Source: Aquila chrysaetos chrysaetos (taxonomy: Eukaryota; Chordata; Aves; Accipitriformes; Accipitridae). From it: a DNA stretch of 64,000 nucleotides. The stretch's first letter is position 1, and every line of letters begins with the position of its first letter. A model generated the notes under the pieces. It saw only the letters and a program-made list of their open reading frames with translations, had not been told where the DNA came from and made no database searches. Location: NCBI RefSeq assembly GCF_900496995.4, contig NC_044006.1:31743120-31807119 (forward strand). Direction: 5' to 3'. Positions 24,862 through 36,201 of this stretch are shown here, piece by piece. The translations under genes and the position numbers were made by a program.

Positions 24862-25047
24862 CCAGGTTCTTTGGTGCGGACCCTCACAAGCGGGGAGGCG
24901 CCCTACCCTTGGATAGCCCCGTCTTGAGGAGGTGTCGTCGCCACACCCTGGACCCGTGAACCCCTCTAAATTACGATAACTGAGCAAAAGAACCTGCAGG
25001 ACCCCTTAAATTTTGTGCACGAAGACCAAGCGAAGACCCAGGAGCGG

Positions 25048-25053
25048 GTGAGT
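25048..25053 (+). promoter_or_regulatory. Probable major splice donor of the provirus
   Basis: GTGAGT following GAGCGG in the untranslated leader, 182 bp before the gag ATG, is the position expected for the donor of the spliced env mRNA. Confidence 0.55.
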
Positions 25054-25229
25054 ATATAAAGCGTGAGCCGTTTGGTTGGGGTGGTTATCCCGAGGTGCGA
25101 CTGTGTGAGAGGTCTCTCTGAGATCACACGAGTGCGGACCCTCCAGTAGTGCAGTTCTCGTAGCCCGCGAGGGAGCGAGTCACGACCGAGGGGAAGTGAG
25201 TGTGTGTGTGGATAAAGGCACCTCGGAAG

Positions 25230-25814
25230 ATGGGACAGAGGAAAAGCAAGCCCTCTGGACCCATGGGGATGGGGAAGGGAAATAAGTTACCAGACATACC
25301 CCCGGATAGTCCCCTAGGCCTGATGTTAAGATATTGGGACAGTTCACCAAGGAGAAAGGATAGGTCTAAGGAAAAGATGATTAGTTATTGTATTGAGATT
25401 TGGGGTGGAAAACCTCTCAGCAATCCTCATGTACTTTGGCCCGTGTTCGGGTCCTCTGAGGATTGGGTGTGTCAACAATTAAATATATGGGTAAACAATA
25501 AAAGACCACCAGCCAGCCCAGAGGAGAGTGAATATGCTGCCTTATGGATTTCCCAATCCTGGGAACTGTCATTCCTCTTTGCCTTAAGGGAAAACAGACC
25601 AGATAAACCTCGAAAAGATGATGAGGACCCCCTTTGGCCCCCTCCCTATGCCCCTCAGGCCCCTCCTCCTCAGGACCCACTCCAAGGCCAGGAAATAGCC
25701 CAGGCCCAGGAAGGGTCAGATTCGGAACCTAATTCCTTGACCCCGACACCCCCTCCCAGAAGGTCTGCACGCAATAAAATAAGGAGAGGAGAGGAAAGAT
25801 TGTTTCCTCTTTGA
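25230..25814 (+). pseudogene. gag: gag, truncated (matrix plus late domain, 194 aa)
   Basis: I place the start at the ATG at 25230, because the open frame upstream begins only with GTG. The protein starts MGQ, the myristoylation signal used by gamma-type Gag to reach the plasma membrane. A matrix-like domain follows, rich in Trp, with PPPY at residues 137-140, the motif that recruits NEDD4-family ubiquitin ligases for budding. A proline-rich linker ends at a TGA (25812-25814). The next open frame begins six bases later in the same frame, so the TGA looks like a point nonsense change in an originally continuous gag. The usual Gag is about 500 residues, so capsid and nucleocapsid are absent here. 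Confidence 0.85.
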
Positions 25815-25817
25815 GAA

Positions 25818-28800
25818 ATGTTAGTGCCTGGTGGGGATGGACAGGGGGGACCGGGAACGGGGTATGTGGCAGTTCCCCTTAATACAGGGGATGTAAGGGA
25901 ATTTAAGAAAGAAATGGGGAGTTTGTTAGATGATCCCCTGGGGGTAGCCGAAAGGTCTACTGTACAATCATTACCTCCGGGATGTAAAATATCCAGGGAT
26001 AAAGTTAATGTAATTGGAGCAAAAGGGGAACCTTTCAGGGTCCCCGTGATAAAAGATGTGGCGGTGGAATCAAGTTGCAGATGCAGAATCGGAACGCTCT
26101 TGTTAGTACCTGAAGCAGAATATAACCTATTAGGTAGGAATTTAATCATAGAAATGGGGATTCGAGTAGATGTGGAAGAGGAAGAGTTAAAAATTAGGCT
26201 TTGTCCCCTTACAGAGGTGGACGAGAAACGAATTAACCCCGAAGTGTGGTATACTCCCGAAACAGTTGGAAAACTGGATATTGAACCATTTGAGGTGGTT
26301 ATTAAGAACCCCGAGATTCCAGTGAGAGTTAAACAATATCCCTTATCTAATGAAGGGAGAAGGGGACTAAAACCTGAGATCGAGAGACTATTGGAAAAGG
26401 GGGTACTCGAACCCTGCATGTCCCCTTTTAATACCCGGATTTTACCAGTAAAAAAATCCGATGGTAGCTATCGGCTGGTGCATGACCTAAGAGAAATCAA
26501 TAAACGGACTGTCAGCCAGTTCCCGGTAGTGGCAAACCCACACACCCTGTTGAGTCAATTGGGGCCCGAAAACCAATGGTATAGTGTAATAAATCTTAAA
26601 GATGCATTCTGGTCATGCCCTCTTAAGGAGGAACATAGAGATTATTTTGCCTTCGAGTGGGAAGACCCAGACACTCATAGGAGACAGCAGTTAAGGTGGA
26701 CTGTACTCCCCCAGGGGTTTACAGAATCCCTAAACTTATTTGGACAAGCCCTAGAACGGGTTCTACGGGAATACCAACTGCAGGATGGGGTTGTACTAAT
26801 ACAGTATGTGGATGACTTATTGTTAGCAGGAGAAAATCAAGAAACAGTCAGAAAAGAAAGCATACGGTTGTTAAATTTCTTGGGCCTTCAAGGCCTCAAG
26901 GTATCACGGCCAAAACTACAGTTTGTGGAAAAGGAGGTGAAATATTTAGGACACTGGATAAGCAAGGGGACTAAGAAGTTGGACCCCAAACGAGTAAATG
27001 GAATTTTATCACTGAAAGCCCCGAGGAGTAAACGACAGATTAGACAATTGTTGGGGCTATTTGGGTATTGTAGGCAGTGGATTGAAAACTTTAGTGCGAA
27101 AGCACGATTTTTGTATCAAAAGTTAACTATGGATGGGTTGCTTAAATGGACCCCGGAGGATGAAGAGAGATTAGAGAGTCTCAAGGCTGATCTAGTTAAC
27201 GCCCCTGTCTTGAGTCTGCCTGATGTGAGGAGACCCTTTTATTTATTTGTGGCCACTGAGGAGGGGACAGCATACGGAGTTTTAACCCAGGAGCGGGCAG
27301 GGAAAAAGAAACCTGTAGGGTATATTTCCAAATTATTAGACCCCGTCAGTAGAGGGTGGCCCACCTGTTTACAGGCAGTCGTTGCTGTAGCCCTGATAGT
27401 GGAAGAAGCGAATAATGTAACATTTGGAAGTGAATTAAAGGTGTTCTCCCCCCATAATATTCGAGGAGTTCTCCAACAAAAGGCTGAAAAATGGATCACC
27501 GATGCTAGGCTTTTAAAATATGAGGGGATCCTGATCCATTCCCCTAAATTAGAGATCGGAACAACGAGCTTGCAGAACCCGGTGCAATTTTTGTATGAAG
27601 GTCCTGAAGAAGAGTTAACACATAATTGCCTCCAAACCATAGAACAACAAACGAAAATTAGGCCAGATCTAGAAGAGGTAGAATTGGGAGAGGGAGAAAA
27701 GCTATTCGCTGATGGGTCATCTCGAGTAATAGCAGGGAAAAGGAAGTCAGGATATGCAATTGTGGACGGGGGGAGCCTAAAAGTAAAGGAATCCGGACCC
27801 CTCAGTCCTAGTTGGTCGGCGCAGGCATGTGAGTTATATGCAGTACTTAGGGCATTGGAACTTTTGAAGGACAAAGAAGGAACCGTGTACACGGATTCAA
27901 AATATGCGTATGGAGTGGTACACACTTTTGGAAAAATTTGGGAGGAACGGGGACGTATTAATTCTCAAGGAAGGGGTTTGGTTCATGAGAAACTGATTGT
28001 CAAAATTCTACAAGCAATAAGAGGGCCCAAGCGAATAGTTGTAATACATGTTAAGGGACACCAAAGAGGAAAAAACCCCGAAATTCGAGGGAATAATCTT
28101 GCTGACCAAGAAGCCAAGACGGCAGCACTACTTGCTGTGACCATCACCCCGCTGGCAGGTGAAACACCGGCAAAAATCCTTAGCCCACAGTTTAGTAAAC
28201 CAGAAATGGATAAATTGAAGGAAATGGGAGTAGTGGAAAAAGAGGGTAATTGGGAACTACCTGATGGGAGACAAGTATTACCAAAAGCACTAACATGGAA
28301 AATAATGAGAGGTATACACTCAAAGACTCATTGGGGCGTCCAAGCGCTGGTTGATCAATTCGCAATAAAATACATGTGTATTGGAGTTTATAATGTAGCC
28401 AAGGGAATCGTACAGGGGTGCCTAATGTGTCAGAGGATCAATAAGCAGCATCTTAGAGAAAAAGTACAAGGGGGACGGGAATTGACACACCGACCATTTG
28501 CCAAAATACAGATTGATTTTACTGATCTCCCTAAAGTAGGGCGATATAAACACTTACTTGTATTGGTGGACCACCTCACTCACTATGTCGAGGCTTTCCC
28601 TACTGCTAGGACAACTGCCAATACAGTGGTAAAAGTACTTTTGGAACATATCATACCGCGATATGGAAATATTGAAACTATTGATTCAGATAGAGGCCCA
28701 CATTTTGTTTCCAAAGTAGTAAAAGAAGCTCTAGCCCCCTTTGGAACTAAATGGGAGTTCCATACACCTTGGCACCCCCAAAGCTCCGGGAAAGTAGAAC

Positions 28801-29339
28801 GAATGAATGGAGAAATAAAGAAACAATTAACTAAGTTAATGATAGAAACTAAAATGTCATGGGTAAAATGTTTGCCAATTGCTTTATTAAATATTCAGAC
28901 TCAACCCCGAACGGATACTGGAATTTCCCCATTTGAAATGTTATATGGCATGCCCTATGATATGGAATGCCCAGCCAATTACCCTACTTTAGATGAAGAT
29001 AGTATTAACCCTTATATTGTTCAGCTGATGAAAAGGAGAGAGCGATTGCGAAAGAAGGGAATGGTGGTACAGAGGCCACCCCTAGATATATCCATACATT
29101 CAGTGAAGCCAGGTGATATGGTATTAATCAGAGCCTGGAAAGAATCCTCTCTCACTCCTAGGTGCGAGGGGCCCTTTCTTGTTTTACTTACCACAGAAAC
29201 TGCTGTCCGGACTGTAGAACGAGGATGGGTGCACGCCTCGCGAATTAAAGGACCTTTACCCAGAGATCAGTGGGAAGTAACAAAGACTTCAGAGGACTTA
29301 AAACTAGTGATAAGGAAGAAAAAGGAACTGCATGAATGA
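25818..29339 (+). pseudogene. pol: Capsid-protease remnant fused to RT-RNase H-integrase (1173 aa)
   Basis: One open frame. Residues 1 to about 45 look like the start of capsid. The sequence then passes abruptly, near nt 25957, into the second half of an aspartic protease ending YNLLGRNLI. No protease D-T/S-G motif and no CCHC knuckle is found, so an in-frame deletion is inferred. RT has LPQGF and YVDD (residues 330-333). RNase H has its acidic residues at D632, E672, D693 and D763. Integrase has an HHCC zinc site (H834, H838, C868, C871), a D900/D958/E994 triad with 35 residues between the last two, and a C-terminal GPF segment. RT and integrase look intact, but the normal route of expression as a Gag-Pol fusion is broken. 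About 820 bp separates it from env. Confidence 0.9.
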
Positions 29340-30158
29340 ATAAATCCTTTTGGAAGAACGGTAAAACCTAGTTTATACCAGTGGTTCCAGGTATCACCTG
29401 GAGAGAATTTACAGGTGGTGAACTTTACTCCTTGGCGTACAGAACGGATACCTCATCAAACCAGCGGAGCTGGTATATATACATAAATTAGCAGGAACTC
29501 CTCAGTACTTACCTTTTCATGTACTTACCTTTTTATTATGAAGTGGGGACTAAGGTCCCTAGACCACCGGAATATTTAGCGGGATTCCGTGTTTAAAGCA
29601 TCGTAACCATAACCATTGGAGTTGGGTGTTTTGTAACTGTACGGTCAGAAATGGTATTGTAGTTCTAGAAGGGGACATTATTATTGTATGAAGTGTCGAG
29701 AGTACCAATTCCCCGTGGAGACCAATTGAATAGAGTGGAAATTAATAGACTAATTTGTGGGTGGGAATTATTAGTACCTGAAACTATAAGGCGGTGTGCT
29801 ATCAGATTTGCATGGAAGCGAGCTAGACATTATCACTAGAATAGCATCTACTCTTAAATAAAATTTGTATAAGGAATGCTGGTGGACACACTGCAGGAAC
29901 AGCCACCCAATTAGGGACGGCTGTACACAGTGTACCCAAAGGAGAAGGAGACTAAACACGTCCGCCTTACGGGGGGGTGGGTAGCTACAGGAAATCCCTA
30001 ACCAACCCGAAGCTCCTATAACTCTGAATCCTGCGAGTGTCTTGTCATTTCCCAGGTAATATAAAATATTCTACACAGTTCCCGGGGAGGAGCTAAATCC
30101 CGTAAGGGCTTTGCAAGTGGAAAACACGCCCTTAAGAAGTACGACTGCTGCCGAGAAG
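29340..30158 (+). other. Pol-env spacer of the provirus, no clear ORF
   Basis: In simple gamma-type retroviruses env starts inside or next to pol. Here about 820 bp without a long open frame separates them. It could hold the env splice acceptor, an untranslated env leader or a decayed accessory frame. I recognise nothing coding. Confidence 0.5.
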
Positions 30159-32273
30159 ATGAGAAACCTCGCTGCTCCAGGCACCGGAGTAGGCAGAGGC
30201 GTACGGAAAAGGGAGTGTGAGTACACCGTGAGATCATCGGCAGGTAATGGCGAAAAACAGACACTTCGAGAGGAGGAATGGACTCTGGGAGCCCGACCAG
30301 GTATGCCCTGGCAAAGAGATAATTGGGAATTGACATCGACACCCATTGGTGTTCCTTGGGAAACCCCACCAGCAATCCGTGTTTGGATGATGTTACTGTG
30401 GTATTTGCTTGTTGGGCCTATGGTATCTGGCAATGTCAGCCATCAACCCTTCAAGTGGTCACTAATACAACTAGAACACTCAGTTATCATACAAAACAGA
30501 ATTACCCCGGGCGCTCCCTCTTTCACGGCCCACTTAAGTTCCCTAGTAAGGTCATACCATGGATGGGCCCCCATTGATGAGAATACTCGCAAGTATACAG
30601 TTCAGCGTAAAGCCTTTTATATGTGTCCAGCTAACAATCCAGGAAAAGGATATTGCAATCACCCAACTGAATATTACTGTGCATATTGGGGCTGTGAAAC
30701 AATAGCATCAGAATGGGCACCAGGGGGAGGGAAAGACCAATTTTTAACTGTAGGATGGGGACCGCCAGGATGTCAAAAACCCACCTATGGACCTCAGGGT
30801 TCGGTTCAGGGAGGCACATGTTGGCATATTTATCTTAACGTTTCGAAACCTGAAGATCTAGGATGGACTATAGGGAGAACTTGGGGAATCAGGTTTTGGG
30901 AACCAGGCACTGATACAGGGGGAATAATTTTAATAAAAAAGGAGCCGGTGCCCAATGAACCCTCCGGTGTAGGACCAAATCCAGTCATAGCAGAGGAAGA
31001 TGATAGTAACAGTATTGTACATACTGTTACAATCTCTCCTAATATAAACATCACTGAAAATAACACCCCAGGCGTATCAACAAAAATCAAACCCTTGACT
31101 CTTACACCCGAAGTCAGCCCATTGTGGGCTATGCTTCAAGCCAGTTATCAGGTACTGAATGCCACCTACCCTAATATAACTGAGCATTGTTGGTTATGTT
31201 ACAACATTCGTCCACCCTTTTATGAAGCTATTGGGGTGGACATTAGATTTAAGAAGGCCAACGGAACAAACCCAGCTCAGTGCTTATGGAATAAGGAATC
31301 TGGACGTAAGCAAGGGATAACAATGTCCCAAGTATCAGGAAAAGGAAGATGTATAGGGAATGTCCCAAAAGACAAACGACACCTGTGTAACACAATTCAC
31401 AAATCAGGAGAAATAACAGCTGAGTGGTTAATTCCTGCAGATAATACTAAGTGGATTTGTTCCCAAACTGGGGTTACACCTTGTATATCCCTAAAGGTCT
31501 TTAATTGGATAACTGAATATTGTATACAAGTAGCTGTAATACCTAGGCTTATTTACCATCCCGAAGATTTTGTTTATGACTATCAAACTACTCAGGCCCA
31601 TCACATACAAAAACGTGAGCCCTTGACAGCCCTCACGGTAGCAACCCTCATAGCAGTCGGAGCTGCTGGAGCTGGTACAGGAATAACCTCCCTCGTACAA
31701 CAAAATCAAAAATTTCAACCCTTAAGAATAGCAGTCGACGAGGATTTGGCTAGGATAGAAAAAGCCATGACAGCCCTAGAACAGTCTGTTAGGTCTTTAT
31801 CAGAAGTAGTATTACAAAACAGACGGGGCTTAGACCTAATGTTCATGCAGCAGGGGGGGTTATGTGCAGCCCTACGGGACGAGTGTTGTGTATATGTTGA
31901 CCATACTGGAGCAGTTAGAGATACAATGGCCAAGCTACGGGAGGGGTTAGAAAAACGGAAGAAAGACAGGGAAGCACAACAGAGCTGGTATGAGTCTATG
32001 TTTAATTATTCACCCTGGTTAACCACCCTATTGTCAACTATTACAGGACCCCTTATTTTGTTGATCTTATTTTTGACTTTTGGGCCATGCATTTTTAATA
32101 AGTTGATCGCTATTGTTAAAGGGCGCTTAGAAGCTGCACACTTAATGCTGCTACGAAAACAATATGAACAAATCGAGGATGAAGGAATTAATCCTATCCT
32201 CGGGCGGACAAAAGAAGTATTAGATCGATTTAATGAACAAAATCAGGATAAAATAGAAAAGGGGGGATTGTAA
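30159..32273 (+). CDS. env: env, full-length open reading frame (704 aa)
   Basis: The upstream open frame begins with TTG at 30111; I choose the ATG at 30159 (A at -3). A hydrophilic leader of about 76 residues precedes the hydrophobic signal-peptide core starting at M77, so translation from M77 is possible. The surface subunit has several N-glycosylation sites and a CWLC motif (344-347), which in this family forms a labile disulfide with the transmembrane subunit. A basic QKR site ends near residue 486; it is weaker than the usual furin consensus. A hydrophobic, Ala/Gly-rich fusion-peptide-like segment follows, then heptads, an immunosuppressive-type region, CX6CC (C569, C576, C577), a membrane span at about 618-643 and a tail of about 60 residues. 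The stop codon lies 5 bases inside the 3' LTR. No frameshift or stop is seen. Confidence 0.9.
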   Translation: MRNLAAPGTGVGRGVRKRECEYTVRSSAGNGEKQTLREEEWTLGARPGMPWQRDNWELTSTPIGVPWETPPAIRVWMMLLWYLLVGPMVSGNVSHQPFKWSLIQLEHSVIIQNRITPGAPSFTAHLSSLVRSYHGWAPIDENTRKYTVQRKAFYMCPANNPGKGYCNHPTEYYCAYWGCETIASEWAPGGGKDQFLTVGWGPPGCQKPTYGPQGSVQGGTCWHIYLNVSKPEDLGWTIGRTWGIRFWEPGTDTGGIILIKKEPVPNEPSGVGPNPVIAEEDDSNSIVHTVTISPNINITENNTPGVSTKIKPLTLTPEVSPLWAMLQASYQVLNATYPNITEHCWLCYNIRPPFYEAIGVDIRFKKANGTNPAQCLWNKESGRKQGITMSQVSGKGRCIGNVPKDKRHLCNTIHKSGEITAEWLIPADNTKWICSQTGVTPCISLKVFNWITEYCIQVAVIPRLIYHPEDFVYDYQTTQAHHIQKREPLTALTVATLIAVGAAGAGTGITSLVQQNQKFQPLRIAVDEDLARIEKAMTALEQSVRSLSEVVLQNRRGLDLMFMQQGGLCAALRDECCVYVDHTGAVRDTMAKLREGLEKRKKDREAQQSWYESMFNYSPWLTTLLSTITGPLILLILFLTFGPCIFNKLIAIVKGRLEAAHLMLLRKQYEQIEDEGINPILGRTKEVLDRFNEQNQDKIEKGGL
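32256..32268 (+). other. Polypurine tract
   Basis: AGAAAAGGGGGGAT immediately precedes the 3' LTR. This is the plus-strand primer site, and it also encodes the last env codons. Confidence 0.8.
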
Positions 32274-32761
32274 TGAACGGGTTAACTTTGTTCATGAAAT
32301 CGCATGTGGGGGTAGGGACATTCTTTGCTTATCTAAAACCTGTGGAGGTAGGGATATTCTTCACTTATCTAAGCCCATGAGTATCCGTTGAGTAGACAAT
32401 TGCATACCGATGATTAGCATATGTAGAGAGACGTTTACAGAGCATGAATGGGACTTGAGTCACCTAAAGAACAGCTGAGGAAGACTTTGGCCTTCATCCC
32501 AACAACCACCAGAAGGCAAATTACGACCACCTAACACCTGATGGCACAAGATACCGAAGATACCAGCCAGCCCTCAAGTATCAGGGACTAAAAAGACTGT
32601 ATAAATAAAGAGGCTCTTCCCCAGTTTGGGTGCGAGCTTGTGGCGGAGCACTGTCTCCCCGGCCGCCCAGCGCTGTTTTGCTCTTTTATCGCTTGCTAAT
32701 AAATTCGATCTTTTATTTCATACAAATTGGCTCCTCCAATTTGTCACGAGCTTCTATAACA
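32269..32761 (+). repeat. 3' LTR (493 bp)
   Basis: Same length as the 5' LTR, with two substitutions within the last 12 bases (GAGCTTCTATAACA against GAGCGTTTATAACA). The env stop codon TAA occupies its bases 3-5. Confidence 0.95.
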
Positions 32762-32766
32762 GTGTG
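32762..32766. repeat. Provirus target-site duplication GTGTG (right)
   Basis: Matches 24342-24346. Confidence 0.85.
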
Positions 32767-34301
32767 TATGACTATGTCTGAGTAGATTATGACATATGCC
32801 TAAATGGATTATGTATATCTGAGTGGAGTTTCCCCTTATCTTTCCTTTGTTGGTCTGTGATTGTTTGAATACACAAGGTTGTCATTTGAAACTGAAGCTG
32901 AAACCCTCCAAGTCTGGGGTTTTTTTACCTTGCTTCCTCAGGCAACTGAATAGTGGTTGGACTGAGACTCAGGGCATACTATTTGTTAAGGGATTTCAAG
33001 GCTCAGTTCAGGTTTTGGTTCTTTGAATGGCACAGCCACCGCCCTGTTTAGTTTAGGGTTTATCAGACAACCCAGGGCTAAGCAGTCTACACAGCTCCCA
33101 GTGAGTGAGTCGTCTCTGCAGAGAGACAGGGCCTCAGGGCAATCCAAGGCTGGGTCGCTTTTGTAACCCTCGAGTCGCCTACATGCACTAGACATGGTGA
33201 AACTCATTTGTGAACTGTGAGCCGGACAATCCACACACCTCCCCAAAGACATTTACACATAGAAATCAGTTGAGTAGTGTGTTATGGAAGCATAAACTGC
33301 AGCAGACATGATTTAGAATCAGTTATTTTTTTGTCCATCGTGACAAAATAAAAACAGCAATTTCTTACTTTATAGAAGTTGTCCTAAAGTAGTAGTTACC
33401 CCAAATAGCTGTCAAGTTTTTCTATCACAGGAGAACAAATGCAGCCACAAGAACGTTTTCTCTAAAATGACTACTCTGAACTACACAAGCAGGCAGGCAC
33501 AGGCAGCTCGCAATTTAATTAAGTATAGATACACAGCACCGCTTAGTGGTGAAAGCGGAGTCACCACTGATAGGAATGAGAAGTTTTAACACCAACCTTC
33601 CCGTGCCCTCCCCCAGACACGAACGAGGTCTGACTGGTCTGTGTGTCCTCACTTGCCAAATACCACTACAGTGCCTTTACTTTAAGTAAGTACATCTGCC
33701 AAGAACAAGAAGTCCAAGAGAGCTGAACCTCAGGAACCAAAGGCTGCTGAGCATCAAACAGATGCATCCACTTTGAAGAGCTTTCAGAATTCTACAGCAC
33801 ACAGCCTAAAGCAGTGCTTAAACAAATGATCCAGCTTAGTACCTGCCGGTACTGCAAAGAATAGCAATCTCTTGGCTCACGACTTGGGTTTTATATAGAT
33901 TTGGGCCATAAACAAATGCAACAGATGTAGAAAAACTGAAGACTGACAGCAACTGGAACATAACTATTATTTTTCCATTCCATCAACCAGTTATAAGACT
34001 AACTCGTGCACTTATATCATAGAACACAGTAACTAACAAAAAGAAAGCCTTTTATTCAGAACAAATTAGTGCATCTTTACAAGAAAGTCATGATTGCAAC
34101 TTAGAAAATCAGCATTATCATTAGCAATGCACCTTTCCTGAGGGGGAAATCCTTGTCTTTTATGAAATGTCAACTGCAAGAGTGTGTAAACAAAACAAAA
34201 CAACCCACTTCAAAACCCACCCACACCCATACCCCAAAAGCTCTATTTAGATTACATATATATATATGTAACCTGTCTTCACAGATGACAACTGTATCAA
34301 T
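32767..34301. other. Non-coding flank, includes the 3' flank of the LSM5 copy
   Basis: The sequence at 32767-33250 looks repeat-derived, probably the other half of the element split by the provirus. From about 34035 to 34301 is the likely 3' UTR of the LSM5 copy, with a minus-strand AATAAA at about 34050-34055. No exon is seen. Confidence 0.4.
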
Positions 34302-34334
34302 TTATACTTCAGGTCCTTCTCCTCCAGGAACCAG
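34302..34334 (-). CDS. LSM5: LSM5 copy, last exon
   Basis: Acceptor CTTTTATAG on the minus strand, then LVPGGEGPEV and TAA. This is the expected C-terminus of vertebrate LSM5 without change. Confidence 0.8.
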   Translation of the reverse strand: MVPGGEGPEV

Positions 34335-36128
34335 CTATAAAAGAAGACAACAATTTTGTATTAGTGCCATAGATCTGAGTTTTACAAACCCATACGTGAC
34401 AGTTCTTGCTCTACAACATTTCAGCAGATGGAGACTTCATTTGTAGACCACAAAAGTGGTTTTTAGATTCAATATTATCATCCTCTCCCAACAGAGGAAG
34501 TCAGTTACTGCCAGAGAAGCACATGCCACAAAGAATCTCCAAAATACAAAGAATGTTTAACAAAACACAAAGGAGTTTCTAGTTAACATATATTTTGGTT
34601 TTTGTCTTTGTTATTCACTTAAAGGAGATGATTCTGTCTAGAAACACTACAGCTCATTTTTAAAAGGACAAAGAACATCCTTCCTTTCATGAAGAAGTTC
34701 TCCAATTGCCGATTCCTCCCCACACTGTCACTGTACTGGGAAGTTGATTTCCTCTTTCCAACTTCTATTGCTAAGCAGAGCCCAAAAACTAATAAAGAGC
34801 CTGAACCCTTCTACAGGCAGCAGGGAGTAATTTTCCTGGGAAGAAAGTAAAGAACTGAACAACAGAAAGAGAAATACAAAAGGAAAAACATGAGTAAGGG
34901 AAAAAAGAAGAGGACAACCCTTGTCTTTACTGATACATTCTTAATAATTAGCTGAGCACTTCCAAAGACAAAGAGCATCGCTGCTTTTGGGACTGAAGTA
35001 AGAAAAAGTCTAAAGCGTATAGTCTTCCTGACGTGGTAAGATGTGTCTGCAAAAGAGACACAAGATCTAATACAGAAACGTATCTACGTCCCACTGAAAA
35101 TTTGCACTCTAAGATAATCACCGGCTTCTGCTTCAAGGGCAGTATACCACCAGCTTAACTGGATGGTAGTAATTTTACCCCATACAAGAAGTCAGAACAA
35201 GCACTATCCTTTCAGGAGGCAGAACAATAACCAAAGCAGAAAAAGGTTTAGAAATTAAGTCAAGATGGCACTTGCTCAGACACACAGTGAGGAGATGCAA
35301 GGTAGGTAAGACAGCATAATGGAGATTATTCCTCGTTTGCACAGAGCTGACTTCGACTCAAGTCGGTCTTCCTCATCTCTTCCCACAAAATTAGGAATAC
35401 CCTTATGTAGAAAGTCCAGACTTTGTAGCCATCTATGCAGACAAGCAAAAAACTACTCTGGGTCTGCTTCTGTGGTATTTAGGAATTTGCAGAATTCAGC
35501 TTAGGGATGCATAATCACATATTTAATTACTGTTTCAGTACTGATCTACATACATCAGCAGATGATAAACTAAAAATTATAGCGCTTCTGATTTGGTATA
35601 ATCCAACAGACCTCCAGATTTTTTTCAGAGCACGTAAAGGTACAGCTCTCTGGGTACCACACGGTATCATAACTGCCAAACAACTTAACAACCTTGTAAG
35701 CATCCAAACTGCTACAAACACATTTATACGTACAATAACGGATGAAATGTAGATGCATTCCACCTACACACTTACGCAGGGAAACACTCACGAGTTAAAA
35801 GCCACTGTATGAACCAGCCTATGGAGTGCTTAACAAAGCCAGTGATTCCCTTGCACACCTGAAGACCAGAAGAACATTCACCAAAATAAAATTAGGGCCA
35901 TGCCCCTTTTTTTTTTTTTTTTAATAAACTGTAACATATACCAACTAAGACAATAAGACCACTTTTCCAGCATCATTCATACACACATATGCCCCAGAAG
36001 CTACTTAAAAGTACCTTATGTAATGGAACTGTCTGGAAAGCGCAGCTTAAAGTAGTTGAACTCAATTACTGATCGATTTACAGGTACAGAAAATAAACGC
36101 ATGCAGCTTTTTAACAACGATGACTTAC

Positions 36129-36201
36129 CATTGTTATGTTATTTCCATTTAGCAAAATCTGGTCTAGCTTTGTGATTCTTCTGCCCTCAGGTGTAATCTC
36201 A
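36129..36201 (-). CDS. LSM5: LSM5 copy, exon 4
   Basis: 73 nt with acceptor CTGCTTCAG and donor GTAAGT. It encodes 24 residues from EITPEGRRITKLD to NNITM, the second Sm motif, with no change from the conserved vertebrate sequence. Confidence 0.8.

Larger units (their letters stand above)
24347..32761 (+). mobile_element. Full-length class I (gamma-like) endogenous retrovirus, young, gag/protease-deleted
   Basis: An 8.4-kb provirus has the order LTR, tRNA-His primer site, splice donor, truncated gag, capsid-protease remnant fused to RT-RNase H-integrase, env, polypurine tract, LTR. The two 493-bp LTRs differ at two bases near their 3' ends (about 99.6 % identity), so insertion was recent unless gene conversion has homogenised them. 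A 5-bp GTGTG duplication flanks it. The env transmembrane subunit has the CX6CC motif of gamma-type envelopes, and gag has a PPPY late-domain motif. A single in-frame stop shortens gag, and an internal deletion removes most of capsid, nucleocapsid and the protease active site, so it cannot be autonomous. A solo LTR of the same family is at 61275-61792. Confidence 0.95.

Noticed and set aside
25200-25229. Upstream start of gag at 25200
   Set aside because: The codon is GTG; the ATG at 25230 gives the MGQ myristoylation start typical of the family.
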